Made by a program: the position numbers and the translations under genes | Notes under the pieces: generated by a model | What the model saw: only the letters and a program-made list of their open reading frames with translations | The model's database searches: none | What the model was told of the DNA's origin: nothing | Shown: piece by piece, positions 25,267 through 35,071 of the stretch | Position numbering within the stretch: position 1 is the stretch's first letter | Layout: every line of letters begins with the position of its first letter | DNA from: an uncultured Fastidiosipila sp. | GTDB lineage: Bacteria; Bacillota; Clostridia; Saccharofermentanales; Fastidiosipilaceae | Direction: 5' to 3' | Length of the DNA: 64,000 bases | NCBI GenBank assembly: GCA_947253875.1 | Contig: CAMYAM010000006.1 | Span: forward strand, 1 to 64,000

Positions 25267-27021
25267 ATGGGATTTCTTTTAGTAGCAATAGTATTAATTT
25301 TAGCGATATTTGCAATTAACTTTTCTAGAAAGACAGGTTTGCCTTCTTTATTACTTTTCTTGGTATTAGGTTTAGTTGCCAATAATTTTGTGACATTTGA
25401 AAATTATCACTTAGCCGATAAGTTTGCCACTTTAGCACTAGTTGTTATTATGTTTTATGGTGGTTTTGGTACAAGTTGGAAAATGGGCAAACCAGTTGTA
25501 AAACAGGCAGCAATTTTATCTAGTTTAGGTACAGCTGCAACTGCGTTAATCACGGGTGCATTTGCTTATTTTGTTTTAAAGTTTCCTGTTTTAGAGAGCT
25601 TCTTATTAGGATCCATTGTTGGTTCAACAGATTATGCATCAGTTGCTAACGCTTTAAGTTCTCAAAATCTAAACCTTAAGTACAGAACTGGTTCGATACT
25701 TGAACTTGAGAGTGGCTCTAACGACCCTTTTGCTTATACATTAACTATGATTTTCTTATCATTAATTGTAGGAACAGAGATTTCAGTTCCTCTAATGATA
25801 ATTAAACAAATTTCATTAGGTTTAGTATTAGGATTTGCTTTTGCCTGGCTAGTGGCTAAATTATTTGAAATTGTTAACTTAGCAAAAGATGGTTTAGCTA
25901 TAGTCTTTATGTCAGCAATGGCACTTTTATCATACTCATTTACTATAGTAGTTGGAGGTAATGGCTTCTTAGCTGTATATATCTTCGGAATTGTTATTGG
26001 TAATAAGCAATTCCTAGGTAAACGAGATATTGTATTCTTTTTCGATGGTTTATCTGAGCTTATGAATATTGGATTGTTCTTTATCTTAGGTCTATTGGCA
26101 ACTCCGGAGAAAATTTTGGCGACCTTACCAATAGCGGTAGTAATTATGTTGTTTATGACCTTTGTAAGTCGTCCAGTCTCTGTGTTTGGTTTAATGCTTC
26201 CATTTAAGCTTAAGTTTAATCAGCTATTAACTTTATCTTGGGCAGGGTTAAGAGGTGCAGCTGCGATTGCTTTTGCTATTATGGCAGTAAACAGTGGAGC
26301 TAATTTTAGTATAGATATTTATCATATTGTATTTGGAATTTGTCTAGTTTCTTCATTAGTTCAAGGCTCATTAATGAGTCCGGTTGCTAAATGGACAAAA
26401 ATGGTTGATCCTTCTGATACTAAATATACTTCATTTAACGCTCACTCTGACAAAGGTAGAATTAGTTTCTTGAAGACTGTTATTGAACCTAGTAGTAATT
26501 TGATTGGACAGCAAGTTAAAGATCTTAATATGAACTTTGACTATATTGTTGCCAAGATAGAAAGAAATGGTGAGACAGTTATTCCGAGGGGTAATGTTGA
26601 GTTTAAAGAAGGTGACGTAGTTGTCATTGGTGGAGCTGAATATTTTGATGAATATGGTCAAGATCTAATTGAATTTACTTTGAGTGAAAGTCATCCATAT
26701 TCCAACCATAAGCTAAGAGATTTGAATTTAAGTGAGAATAAATTAATTTTAACAATTGCTAGAAACGATATTTTAATCCCTGCTGAAGGGGACACAATGC
26801 TATTGCCAGGAGATAGAGTATTACTATTATCTGATGATGAAGCTCATATTCACTATGAGGATGAACCAGAGAACAATGACAAAGAGCACGTTGAGCTTAG
26901 AATTAAAGAAGCAGAAGAAGCTGCTACACTTGAGCAAGCTGCCCTTGAGGAAGATATTTCAGAGAATGTCGATGTGAAATTATTAGATGCAGAAGCAGAA
27001 GATAAGGGGAACAATGAATAA
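25267..27021 (+). CDS. Potassium/proton antiporter, CPA family with RCK-C domains
   Basis: A 584-residue protein. Residues 1-385 form a CPA-type cation/proton antiporter of about 12 segments, with the functional acidic motif in ELESGSNDPFAY. Residues about 400-560 contain two TrkA-C (RCK-C) like stretches (GQQVKDLNMNFDYIVAKIER and SNHKLRDLNLSENKL). The architecture matches NhaP2/CvrA-type K+/H+ antiporters. AAGGAG precedes ATG 25267. The last 8 bases overlap the next gene, so the pair is coupled. Confidence 0.9.
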   Translation: MGFLLVAIVLILAIFAINFSRKTGLPSLLLFLVLGLVANNFVTFENYHLADKFATLALVVIMFYGGFGTSWKMGKPVVKQAAILSSLGTAATALITGAFAYFVLKFPVLESFLLGSIVGSTDYASVANALSSQNLNLKYRTGSILELESGSNDPFAYTLTMIFLSLIVGTEISVPLMIIKQISLGLVLGFAFAWLVAKLFEIVNLAKDGLAIVFMSAMALLSYSFTIVVGGNGFLAVYIFGIVIGNKQFLGKRDIVFFFDGLSELMNIGLFFILGLLATPEKILATLPIAVVIMLFMTFVSRPVSVFGLMLPFKLKFNQLLTLSWAGLRGAAAIAFAIMAVNSGANFSIDIYHIVFGICLVSSLVQGSLMSPVAKWTKMVDPSDTKYTSFNAHSDKGRISFLKTVIEPSSNLIGQQVKDLNMNFDYIVAKIERNGETVIPRGNVEFKEGDVVVIGGAEYFDEYGQDLIEFTLSESHPYSNHKLRDLNLSENKLILTIARNDILIPAEGDTMLLPGDRVLLLSDDEAHIHYEDEPENNDKEHVELRIKEAEEAATLEQAALEEDISENVDVKLLDAEAEDKGNNE

Positions 27022-29230
27022 ACTTGCTATAGTTAATATTTATAATTTTGTCAGAAAGTCACACGAAGAGCCATCAAGATTTATTATTGATGATTTCGAG
27101 ACTTTGGAGAAGCAGCTGACTGTATTGGCTAAGTTTAATTTGCCTTCTACTGTCGCATTAAAATATGATGCTCTAATGGATGAAGAATATCAGCAACTTA
27201 TTACAAACTATAAGCAAGATAACGAACTGGAAATTTCAGCGTGGTGGGAAATAACAGCCGACTTATGTGAGCGTGCTGGCGTTAAATTCAGAGGTGAAAG
27301 AGGCGAAGAATATGACGATAGAGTAGATAGTGCCTATTCTATAGCCTATGAACCGGAAGAAAGAATTAAAATAGTCGATGCTTATATGCAAGATTTTAAG
27401 GATATTTACGGTGTATATCCCGAATCGATTGGAGCTTGGGTATTGGATGAATGTACATTAACCTATGCTGCAGAAAAGTATGGAATTGTTGCAGCAGCAG
27501 TGTGTAGAGATCAGATAGCTACAGATGGTTTCACCTTATGGGGTGGTTATCCAAATGGTCCTTATTATCCAAGTGCCAAGAATCTTAATGTACCTGCCCA
27601 AAGAAAAGAACAACAAATTAATTTACCAACTTTTAGATTGTTGGGGCCAGATCCTATTTTTATGTTTGAGCAAAATGTAAGAGATTCAATCTTTGGCGTT
27701 CATACTCTGGAGCCGAGTTCTATAAGTGGTAGAGGAGAGAGAATACCTTGGGCTTTTGCAAGAATCACAGATGAAGATACAGTTGGGATTAACTATTTGC
27801 AGGTTGGACAAGAGAATAATTTTCTTTGGCCTAATATTGCTCCAGGATATATTCCTCAAATTAAGATTGTAGAAAAGTTAAGATCTGAAGGCAAATTGGT
27901 GGTTCAGACTATGGCAGAGACAGCGAAGTTCTTCAGAGAGTCCTTTAAACTTACTCCACCAATGTCGTACCAAGGAACTACAGATTGGAGCACCGATCAG
28001 CTTGAAGCTTTAAATTATGCAAGTAGCGAGTATAGGCTAAGTTTTTTATATGAAAATCAGAAACTTAGGATTAGAGACTTCTTTAAATTTGAAGAAAATT
28101 ATAAATCTCGTTATTTAAATGAGAGTATTAAGACAGCGTCTAGCTTCTATGATTGCCCACCTCTGCTTTTCCCACAATTGTGGAAACAAGCATATGGAAG
28201 TCGGCCTTTTATTAAGTTAGTTGATGCTGATGGAGTAGAGTTGCAAAATTTTGAAAATATCAGTTTTAAATCCATAGATGCTTACTCATGCAAGATTAAT
28301 GCTAAGAATGGCTTGGATGAAGTTGAAATTAAGATGCATCCAGATAAAGTTGAATTTATTGGGGATTTTGATCTGCTATTTGAATATTTGCCTGTATTAA
28401 AGTCAGTTGAAGATAAGAAAATTTGTTTAGAATATGAAAATTTTTCCTATGAGCTGAACTTAGATAAAGGTGTATTTGAGAAAGTCTCTGCTGATAGTGT
28501 GAAAATAAGCAATGAGGAAGGGCAGTTGATTATTAAATTTTGTGATTTGGACAAAGCTGAAATTAGTGCCAAAGATTTAGCAGAGATTTATGCTGAATTT
28601 GCTGAAAGCAGCCAAAATGTCGCTCTTGAATCTGCTAATTTGAAAAATAATACCAACCTAAACAAAGAACGTGCTTATCAAGAAATTGTTGAAGAACTAG
28701 AGTCAGCTACAAATTTCCCAGAAAAAGATTCTGAACGTAGATTAAAGCATATGAAATTAAGCACAGATGCTGTGCTTGATAAGCGTGATATGTTTAACCA
28801 AGAAGGACCAGCCGCTTTGTTGAGTGATCAGCGAGGGAGCTTAGATTTTATTGATGGGAATTGGATTGGAACTTTAGATAATTTTAATGTAAAAGCAGAA
28901 TTAGAAAAACCAGAGAAAATTTCTTCGATAAAAATTGGCTTTTTGTATAACCATAGACAGGGCATAATTTGCCCCAAGAAGGTTACACTTTTAGTAAGAA
29001 AAGCAGGAGAACCTAGTTTTACAGTGCTTAAAGTTAAAGATCTTAGTGATTATCGTGCTAAGAAAGAAATTGAGAAATTAGAACTGCAATTCGACCTGGG
29101 ATTAGACATCGAAGTTGAAGCTTTTGAAATACAGTGTGAATCTTACGCAAGAATGCCAGACTGGACTTTTTACAGGGGTGCTACTTGTGTTTTTACCGTT
29201 GTAGATAATTTAATTGTAATGAAAGCTTAA
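27014..29230 (+). CDS. DUF3863-like protein, possible carbohydrate-active enzyme
   Basis: A 738-residue protein. The first 350 residues resemble the DUF3863/DUF3864 pair found in gut Firmicutes and Bacteroidetes, with features of a deacetylase- or GH57-like barrel (ISAWWEI, YPESIGAWVLDECTLTYAAE). The last 140 residues look like a discoidin-type (F5/8) beta-sandwich (SSIKIGFLYNHRQG, MPDWTFYRGATC). No signal peptide. ATG 27014 lies after AAGGGGAA and overlaps the antiporter stop. The family assignment is from memory of motifs and the activity is unknown. Confidence 0.62.
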   Translation: MNKLAIVNIYNFVRKSHEEPSRFIIDDFETLEKQLTVLAKFNLPSTVALKYDALMDEEYQQLITNYKQDNELEISAWWEITADLCERAGVKFRGERGEEYDDRVDSAYSIAYEPEERIKIVDAYMQDFKDIYGVYPESIGAWVLDECTLTYAAEKYGIVAAAVCRDQIATDGFTLWGGYPNGPYYPSAKNLNVPAQRKEQQINLPTFRLLGPDPIFMFEQNVRDSIFGVHTLEPSSISGRGERIPWAFARITDEDTVGINYLQVGQENNFLWPNIAPGYIPQIKIVEKLRSEGKLVVQTMAETAKFFRESFKLTPPMSYQGTTDWSTDQLEALNYASSEYRLSFLYENQKLRIRDFFKFEENYKSRYLNESIKTASSFYDCPPLLFPQLWKQAYGSRPFIKLVDADGVELQNFENISFKSIDAYSCKINAKNGLDEVEIKMHPDKVEFIGDFDLLFEYLPVLKSVEDKKICLEYENFSYELNLDKGVFEKVSADSVKISNEEGQLIIKFCDLDKAEISAKDLAEIYAEFAESSQNVALESANLKNNTNLNKERAYQEIVEELESATNFPEKDSERRLKHMKLSTDAVLDKRDMFNQEGPAALLSDQRGSLDFIDGNWIGTLDNFNVKAELEKPEKISSIKIGFLYNHRQGIICPKKVTLLVRKAGEPSFTVLKVKDLSDYRAKKEIEKLELQFDLGLDIEVEAFEIQCESYARMPDWTFYRGATCVFTVVDNLIVMKA

Positions 29231-29304
29231 AATAAATTTCAATATATTGCTAAAAAGTTCTTATAATATTAAGTTATAAATTTGAGAATTTGGAGTGTCT
29301 TAGT

Positions 29305-31830
29305 ATGAGCGCTAGGAAGATGAAAATTGGAAAAAGAAAAAAGAAAACTAAGCTAAATGTACCTGCACCAGACTTGAATCGTGGTTTAAACCAAGAACAG
29401 GTAGAGGCTCAAATTAAAGCTGGAAATTATAATCGTGCCAGTAAGCAAAATTTTAAATCAAATTGGGAGATTTTTAGAGATAATTTCTTTACTTACTTTA
29501 ACCTTGTTTTGTTTGTTATTTTTGTTACCCTGCTAATATTTAAATCATATGTGAATTTACTGTTTATTGTGGTAGCGTTAGTTAATACAACTATTGGTAT
29601 TGTGCAAGAAATAAGGTCTAGAAAGCAGCTGCGTGAAATTAATTTCTTGAATCAGTCAGAAACCACAGTTTTGCGCTCTGGAAAAATTCAGAAAATTAAA
29701 AATGAAGAAATTGTTTTGAATGATATTCTGGTGCTTAAGGCAGGAGATCAGTTATCTGTTGATGCTAGCTTATTATCTGGTGAACTAAAAATGAATGAGT
29801 CACAAGTAACTGGCGAATCAAGAGATATAAAGAAAGCTGTTGCTGAGGAACTGTTTTCTGGGACTTTTGTAGTAACTGGTTCAGGAAAAGCTATTGTAGA
29901 AAAAGTTAGCTCAGATACGCACGTTGCTAAGTTAGAGTCAGAGGCTAAAGAGACTAAAGAAGTTAAGGCTACTGGCATGATGCGCTCTTTAGACAATATT
30001 ATCAAGTTTATAGGGTTATTAATAATTCCAGTAGCAGGTATACTTTTTTGGAATCAATATGTACGCATCGGTGCGTCGCTAAAAAGTAGTGTTGAGAGCA
30101 CGTCTGCTTCTATTATTGGATTAATTCCGTCAGGACTTTATTTACTTACTAGTATTGCTTTAACTGCTGCGACATTACGCTTAGCAAAAAAAGGTGTATT
30201 GGTTCAGGATATGAACAGTATTGAATCTCTGGCAAGGGTGGATGTTTTATGTTTGGACAAAACCGGAACAATAACTGATCCCGAAATGAAACTTCGTACA
30301 GTTGTAGATGAAAATGGTAATCCGGTGGGAGAAGAAATAGAGAAAATCCTAATAGGCTTGGTAGAAAATATGGGCGAAGATAGCAACACTATGATTAGTC
30401 TACAAGAGTATTATAGAGAGTTTGTTAGTTTTAAATCTGAGCAAAAGAAGACAGTCATTGATTCAAATAACAACAAAGGTGAATCGAGTAGTGCTATCTT
30501 TAAAATTAAAAGGATATTGCCTTTTAGTTCTGCCAATAAATTTTCAGCTGTAGAAGTTGATCAAGTTCACAATGACGGTAGTCAAAATTCATTAGCCTAT
30601 GTAATTGGTGCGCCTGAGATTTTAATCAAAGATAAAGAAAGTAAATTTTTGAGCCTAGCAGATGAATTCTCAAATACAGGAGAAAGAGTTCTGGCCTTAG
30701 CTAAATATCAATTTAAACAGAATTCTAATGAAGATATTTTTGTGGAAGATGAAGCTAAATTGGCAGGGAAATTAGAGGTTTTAGCTTTGGTTTGCTTAAA
30801 TAATCCTGTAAGAGCTGAAGCTGTAGAAACTTTTAGCTATTTTGCTAATGAAGGTGTAGAAATTAAGGTTATCTCTGGCGATGCGGTTGAAACCGTTAGA
30901 GCAGTTGCGAAAAAAGCAAATATCCAAAATGCCGATAAAGCAATTGACGCAAGATCTTTAGATACTGTGGAAAAGATCAGAAAAGCTGCTGCAAATTATA
31001 CAATTTTTGCCAGAGTAACACCGGAACAGAAAAGAATTTTAATTGAAGCATTACAAGACAATGGCAAGACAGTAGCCATGGTTGGAGATGGTGTTAATGA
31101 TGTATTAGCACTTAAAAAATCTGATATGGGTATTGCCATGGCATCAGGTGTGGATGCTGCGAGCAAAATCGCAGACGTAGTTTTGGCAGACTCCGATTTT
31201 TCCAAGATGCCTGAAGTTTTAGATGAGAGTAGGCAAGTAATTAACAATATCGAGCGTACTGCATCTCTTTTCTTAAACAAAAATATGGGAATCTTGTTGA
31301 TAACCGTATTCTGCATATTATTAGGTTTATTATATCCATGGCAACCAATTCAAATTTCTGTAGTCTCTGGGGTAATGGTAGGACTGCCAGGATTTTTCTT
31401 AACTATGGAAAAAGATACCAGGAAAGTTAGTGGGAAGTTCCTAGCTAATGTGCTATATAAAGCAATACCAACCGCTGTTTTAGGATTGGTGATGAGCATT
31501 GCTTCAATGGAGCTATCTAAACTGTTTAGTCTACCAACTAGTGAAATTTCAACAATTGCTTTTTATGTATATGCTTTTTCTACGTACTTAATGTTATACA
31601 AGGTATGTCAACCATTTAACCGTAGGAAGAAAATTCTTTTCATGTGTATGGGAATAATGACGATTATGTCAGGAACGATTTTTTCAAGAATTTTTATGCT
31701 GGAGATTCTAAGCCTAAAGAGTTTGATTTTGGTAGTTGTTTTAATTACTTTGAGCGTTATGCTCTATATACCTTTAGAAAGATTTAGTGTGAAAATATTT
31801 AATAAATATATAGATAGGGGAGTTAATTAA
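29305..31830 (+). CDS. Cation-transporting P-type ATPase (CtpE-like)
   Basis: An 841-residue P-type ATPase of the calcium/magnesium group. The actuator has VTGESRDIKK, the phosphorylated Asp318 is in LDKTGTITDPE, and the hinge is VGDGVNDVLALKKSD. The membrane-4 motif reads IGLIPSGLYLL instead of the PEGL of classic calcium pumps. About ten membrane segments. ATG 29305 is chosen over an in-frame TTG at 29290 because GGAG lies nine bases before it. The stop overlaps the next start (TAATG). Confidence 0.88.
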   Translation: MSARKMKIGKRKKKTKLNVPAPDLNRGLNQEQVEAQIKAGNYNRASKQNFKSNWEIFRDNFFTYFNLVLFVIFVTLLIFKSYVNLLFIVVALVNTTIGIVQEIRSRKQLREINFLNQSETTVLRSGKIQKIKNEEIVLNDILVLKAGDQLSVDASLLSGELKMNESQVTGESRDIKKAVAEELFSGTFVVTGSGKAIVEKVSSDTHVAKLESEAKETKEVKATGMMRSLDNIIKFIGLLIIPVAGILFWNQYVRIGASLKSSVESTSASIIGLIPSGLYLLTSIALTAATLRLAKKGVLVQDMNSIESLARVDVLCLDKTGTITDPEMKLRTVVDENGNPVGEEIEKILIGLVENMGEDSNTMISLQEYYREFVSFKSEQKKTVIDSNNNKGESSSAIFKIKRILPFSSANKFSAVEVDQVHNDGSQNSLAYVIGAPEILIKDKESKFLSLADEFSNTGERVLALAKYQFKQNSNEDIFVEDEAKLAGKLEVLALVCLNNPVRAEAVETFSYFANEGVEIKVISGDAVETVRAVAKKANIQNADKAIDARSLDTVEKIRKAAANYTIFARVTPEQKRILIEALQDNGKTVAMVGDGVNDVLALKKSDMGIAMASGVDAASKIADVVLADSDFSKMPEVLDESRQVINNIERTASLFLNKNMGILLITVFCILLGLLYPWQPIQISVVSGVMVGLPGFFLTMEKDTRKVSGKFLANVLYKAIPTAVLGLVMSIASMELSKLFSLPTSEISTIAFYVYAFSTYLMLYKVCQPFNRRKKILFMCMGIMTIMSGTIFSRIFMLEILSLKSLILVVVLITLSVMLYIPLERFSVKIFNKYIDRGVN

Positions 31831-32735
31831 TGAGCAAAATTGCATGGATTGGAACTGGAGTCATGGGCAAACCGATGGCAGGCTTTTTAGCAAAAGCAGG
31901 ACACGAGTTGAGATTGTTCAATAGAACTTTTGCCAAGGCAAAGAAAGCCGTTGCAGAATATGGAGATTCTGTAAATGCTAAGGCTTTTGCTGATATTCTA
32001 GAAGCTATAGATGGCGCAGACTATATTTTCTCGATAGTTGGCTACCCTAGTGATGTAGAGAGTGTTTTATCTGGACCAAATGGCGTAATTCAGAATGCCA
32101 AATCAGGTGCTATTGTTGTCGATATGACTACCTCCTCTCCGGAGTTAGCAGAAAAATTATATGTTGAAGGAAAAGAACATAACGTACATGTACTTGATGC
32201 TCCAGTATCTGGAGGAGATAGCGGGGCGAAAAATGGCACTTTAACTATAATGGTTGGTGGGGATGAAGATGTTTACCTGGCAACAAAAGATTTATTCGAA
32301 CTTATGGGATCTACTATAAATTATATGGGTAAAGCAGGTAATGGTCAGCACACAAAAGCGGCTAATCAAATAGCTGTAGCTGGTGCAACTTCTGCTTATA
32401 CTGAAGCTTTAGTTTATGCAATTAAAGTTGGACTAGATCCTGAAGAAATGCTTCAGGCTGTTAGCGGTGGCTCTGCTGCAAGTTGGCAATTGCAGAATAT
32501 GGCACCTAGAGCTTTAGACCATGATTTTGCACCAGGATTTTTCGTTAAGCATTTTATCAAAGATATGAAGATTGCTAAGTCTGAAATAGAGAAACAAGGA
32601 ATTGAACTTAACATGCTTAACGTAGTATTACAGACTTTTGAAAATTTCGCGGATAAAGGTCATGAAGATGAGGGAACTCAAGCTTTAATTAGAAACTATT
32701 TATCTGATGATGAGATCAAAGGATCCACTGATTAA
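31830..32735 (+). CDS. NAD(P)-dependent beta-hydroxyacid dehydrogenase
   Basis: A 301-residue member of the 3-hydroxyisobutyrate/tartronate-semialdehyde reductase family. The Rossmann motif is [19 protein letters not shown], the substrate signature [22 protein letters not shown] is intact, and the catalytic Lys is in [12 protein letters not shown]. It would interconvert a small beta-hydroxyacid and its semialdehyde. Its ATG overlaps the ATPase stop, so expression is coupled to the pump, an odd pairing. Confidence 0.9.
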   Translation: MSKIAWIGTGVMGKPMAGFLAKAGHELRLFNRTFAKAKKAVAEYGDSVNAKAFADILEAIDGADYIFSIVGYPSDVESVLSGPNGVIQNAKSGAIVVDMTTSSPELAEKLYVEGKEHNVHVLDAPVSGGDSGAKNGTLTIMVGGDEDVYLATKDLFELMGSTINYMGKAGNGQHTKAANQIAVAGATSAYTEALVYAIKVGLDPEEMLQAVSGGSAASWQLQNMAPRALDHDFAPGFFVKHFIKDMKIAKSEIEKQGIELNMLNVVLQTFENFADKGHEDEGTQALIRNYLSDDEIKGSTD

Positions 32736-32755
32736 ATTTTAGAAATGAGAGTTAT

Positions 32756-33325
32756 ATGGCAAAGTTATATTTTAGACATGGAACAATGAATTCAGGCAAA
32801 TCATTAGAGATTATTAAAGTTGCTCATAACTATGAAGAACAAGGCAAAAAAGTCTTGGTTATGACAAGTGCCATTGATAATCGTGCTGGTGAAGGGGTAG
32901 TGCATAGTCGTGTTGGCACTGCTAGAGAAGCGATACAAATACATGCCAATCTTAATATTTTTGAAGAGGTAAAGAAGTATAAAGATATTTATTGCATTCT
33001 TGTGGATGAAGCTCAATTCTTAGAGGAGCACCACATTTACGAGCTAACTGAAGTTGTCGATGAGCTTAATATCCCAGTCATTGCTTTTGGATTGAAAAAT
33101 GATTTCCAAAACAACTTGTTTACTGGGTCTTATTATCTTCTAGTGTACGCCGATAGAATTGAGGAAGTTAAGACTATCTGTTGGTATTGTGACAAAAAAG
33201 CTACCATGAACTTACGTATTAGCGGAGGTAGTGAACAAATTCAAATTGGTGGTAATGAAAGTTATCTTCCAGTTTGTAGGAGATGTTATAAATTGAGAAA
33301 GCAAGTACAAATAAGGGATTTATAA
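32756..33325 (+). CDS. tdk: Thymidine kinase
   Basis: A 189-residue type II thymidine kinase, full length. The P-loop is HGTMNSGKS (residues about 8-16), Walker B is [11 protein letters not shown] with the catalytic Glu, and a zinc ribbon is formed by CWYC and CRRC. It phosphorylates thymidine in the pyrimidine salvage pathway. The start has a GAGAG site; it lies 20 bases after the dehydrogenase stop and probably belongs to the same operon. Confidence 0.95.
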   Translation: MAKLYFRHGTMNSGKSLEIIKVAHNYEEQGKKVLVMTSAIDNRAGEGVVHSRVGTAREAIQIHANLNIFEEVKKYKDIYCILVDEAQFLEEHHIYELTEVVDELNIPVIAFGLKNDFQNNLFTGSYYLLVYADRIEEVKTICWYCDKKATMNLRISGGSEQIQIGGNESYLPVCRRCYKLRKQVQIRDL

Positions 33326-33408
33326 AACACATTAGTAGTTATTTGTAATATTTATTTATAATGTAAATATTTAGTATAAGTTAAATTTAATAGGATAGGA
33401 GTAAAAAT

Positions 33409-34296
33409 ATGAATAATCCAGATAATACAAATAATCAAATTAACCCAGAATCAGGTCAATATGTTCATTTTAGTCATGTAGAGCAAGTTGCAGCTAAAAA
33501 TGCTCAAACGAGCTATGAAAATGGAGCATATTACAGAAATCAAGTCCAAACAAAACCTATTTATAACCATATAATAAATCCTTGGGTTTTAAAGATTTGT
33601 ATTTTTGTTCTTAGCGCTCTAGGAATTTTGTCAATGTTTCTGCCATTTGTTTCAGTAGATATATTTACCTACTCTGAATCATTATATTTGTTTAAAACAG
33701 GTGATTCCTTCGGTGACGGAGTTGTTTATGTAGTTCTACTTTTGATAGTAATTGCTTTAACTGCATTTAATAAGAGACTGATAAGTCTTATAACATCAAT
33801 TCTTACAGCGTTAGGATTTTCAATTACTTTGAATAACCTTTATACAAAAGCAGGAGATTATGCAGAAATGTTAAACCCTCAAGCAGGCTTTTTCTTAGCT
33901 TGCCTTAGTATATATGGCTTGGTAGTTGTAACTTTAATTCAGACTGTGTTCTCACATATAGAGAAGAAAGCTAGCATTGAGGTTGCTAATAAAACTGCAT
34001 TAATGAATTCTAACCCTAGTGGAGAAGAAAAAGCCCATGAGAGTAAATTTAATCAAAACTTTAATAATTCTGGTGTGAATACAGAGGTACAAGATAATGT
34101 TAAATCTGTTGAAGAAACAGCACCTTGCTGTAAGATGAGTGGCGAAAGACCATGCTTTGAAGAAAACTATAAAGTTAAAAGTGATAGTTTGACTGGAGAT
34201 GTTCAAGAAATAGAAGCAAATGGAATTTCAGAAGTAAATAAAAATTCAGAAGTAAATGAAACTTCAGAAGTAAATGAAACTTCAAATGAAGAGTAA
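33409..34296 (+). CDS. Membrane protein with a repetitive C-terminal tail, unknown
   Basis: A 295-residue protein. After a polar N-terminus there are about four hydrophobic segments (residues 58-80, 98-116, 120-140, 155-178). The last 110 residues are polar and end in repeats of SEVNET/KN. A short cysteine cluster (APCCKMSGERPC) lies in this tail. No family recognised. AGGAG precedes the ATG. A terminator follows. Confidence 0.65.
   Translation: MNNPDNTNNQINPESGQYVHFSHVEQVAAKNAQTSYENGAYYRNQVQTKPIYNHIINPWVLKICIFVLSALGILSMFLPFVSVDIFTYSESLYLFKTGDSFGDGVVYVVLLLIVIALTAFNKRLISLITSILTALGFSITLNNLYTKAGDYAEMLNPQAGFFLACLSIYGLVVVTLIQTVFSHIEKKASIEVANKTALMNSNPSGEEKAHESKFNQNFNNSGVNTEVQDNVKSVEETAPCCKMSGERPCFEENYKVKSDSLTGDVQEIEANGISEVNKNSEVNETSEVNETSNEE
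34227..34280 (+). repeat. 18-bp tandem repeat, three copies, in coding sequence
   Basis: TTCAGAAGTAAATGAAAC and close variants occur at 34227-34244, 34245-34262 and 34263-34280, with a partial fourth copy after. They encode SEVN(E/K)(T/N). Confidence 0.9.
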
Positions 34297-34330
34297 GTTG
34301 ATTAAGTAAATATTGATCAAGAGTGAGATT

Positions 34331-34385
34331 TAAAAGCTGCGTTGCATTTTGTACGATGTATAGTTGTAACGTAGCTTTTGTTTTG
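34331..34385 (+). terminator. Rho-independent terminator
   Basis: AAAAGCTGCGTTGCA (34332-34346) pairs, with wobbles, with TTGTAACGTAGCTTTT, followed by GTTTTG. Confidence 0.7.
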
Positions 34386-34456
34386 TCAGTTTGCATAAAT
34401 AAAATTATATATTATATACAGAATATACAGAAAAGAAAAAACTTTAATAAAAGCTA

Positions 34457-34485
34457 TTGACAAAATATACAAAACAACCTATTAT
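34457..34485 (+). promoter_or_regulatory. Promoter of RNA gene copy 1
   Basis: TTGACA (34457-34462), 17-base spacer, TATTAT (34480-34485). It matches the promoter of copy 2 closely, including the spacer. Confidence 0.85.
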
Positions 34486-34490
34486 TAAAT

Positions 34491-34859
34491 CAAGCTCCAG
34501 GGAATACGGAAGGTATTAGTGGACAGAGACTTACAACTGTAATTGAAAACTACAGAAACTGCATCAACCGAAAGAATGCCGAAGTCAAATGCGAAAAAAT
34601 AGCAAGTAGCTAAAAAATAGTAAATAACATTAAGAGCAGAACAAACAAAATCAATAAGTTATAAACAACTAAAGATAGAAGTTTGAAAAAGGCAAAAAGG
34701 GTTGACGTTCAAAAGAAAGAAGTAATAAAAACAAAAGTTATTAGAACGAAAAATGTTGAGTTGAAAAGAGTGAGTAGAGTGCAAATAATCTGAAGGTTCG
34801 CTGGAGCAAATTTATGCGTTTTTTCCTTTTTTTTAAGAGCCGGAAACGGCTCTTTTTTT
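34491..34859 (+). ncRNA. Long structured RNA of unknown class, copy 1
   Basis: No frame is open across this stretch. A consensus promoter sits at its left edge. The expected transcript opens with CAAGCTCCAGGGAATAC; GCTCCAG (34494-34500) pairs exactly with CTGGAGC (34801-34807) some 300 bases later, closing the molecule. An inner hairpin AATAC/GTATT follows the 5' strand. GGTTGACGTTCAA (34700-34712) and TTCGCTGGAG at the 3' end recur in copy 2. A T-rich tract and a strong hairpin terminator end it. I do not recognise it as RNase P, tmRNA, SRP, 6S or a riboswitch. Length 330 to 370 nt depending on the terminator used. Confidence 0.72.
34835..34859 (+). terminator. Terminator of RNA gene copy 1
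   Basis: AGAGCCG (34836-34842), tetraloop GAAA, CGGCTCT (34847-34853), then seven T's. Confidence 0.9.
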
Positions 34860-34918
34860 GTGCTTAAATTTGGAGAGACTTTTGAAGTAAAAAGTAAAAT
34901 TGTTTCAAAGAGTCATAA

Positions 34919-34956
34919 CATAAATCAATAAAATAAACATAAATCAATAAAATAAA
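34919..34956. repeat. 19-bp tandem duplication between the two RNA genes
   Basis: CATAAATCAATAAAATAAA occurs at 34919-34937 and 34938-34956 with no mismatch. Otherwise 34860-35037 shows nothing but AT-rich spacer. Confidence 0.9.
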
Positions 34957-35037
34957 GCTGGTTTGTGCAGTTTCAACATTTAATAAGCGACATTTTTGTT
35001 TACTTGCCCAAAAATTAGCTCATCTAGCTCACACTAC

Positions 35038-35066
35038 TTGACGAAATAAACAAATCAGGCTATTAT
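35038..35066 (+). promoter_or_regulatory. Promoter of RNA gene copy 2
   Basis: TTGACG (35038-35043), 17-base spacer, TATTAT (35061-35066). Confidence 0.83.
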
Positions 35067-35071
35067 TGAAC

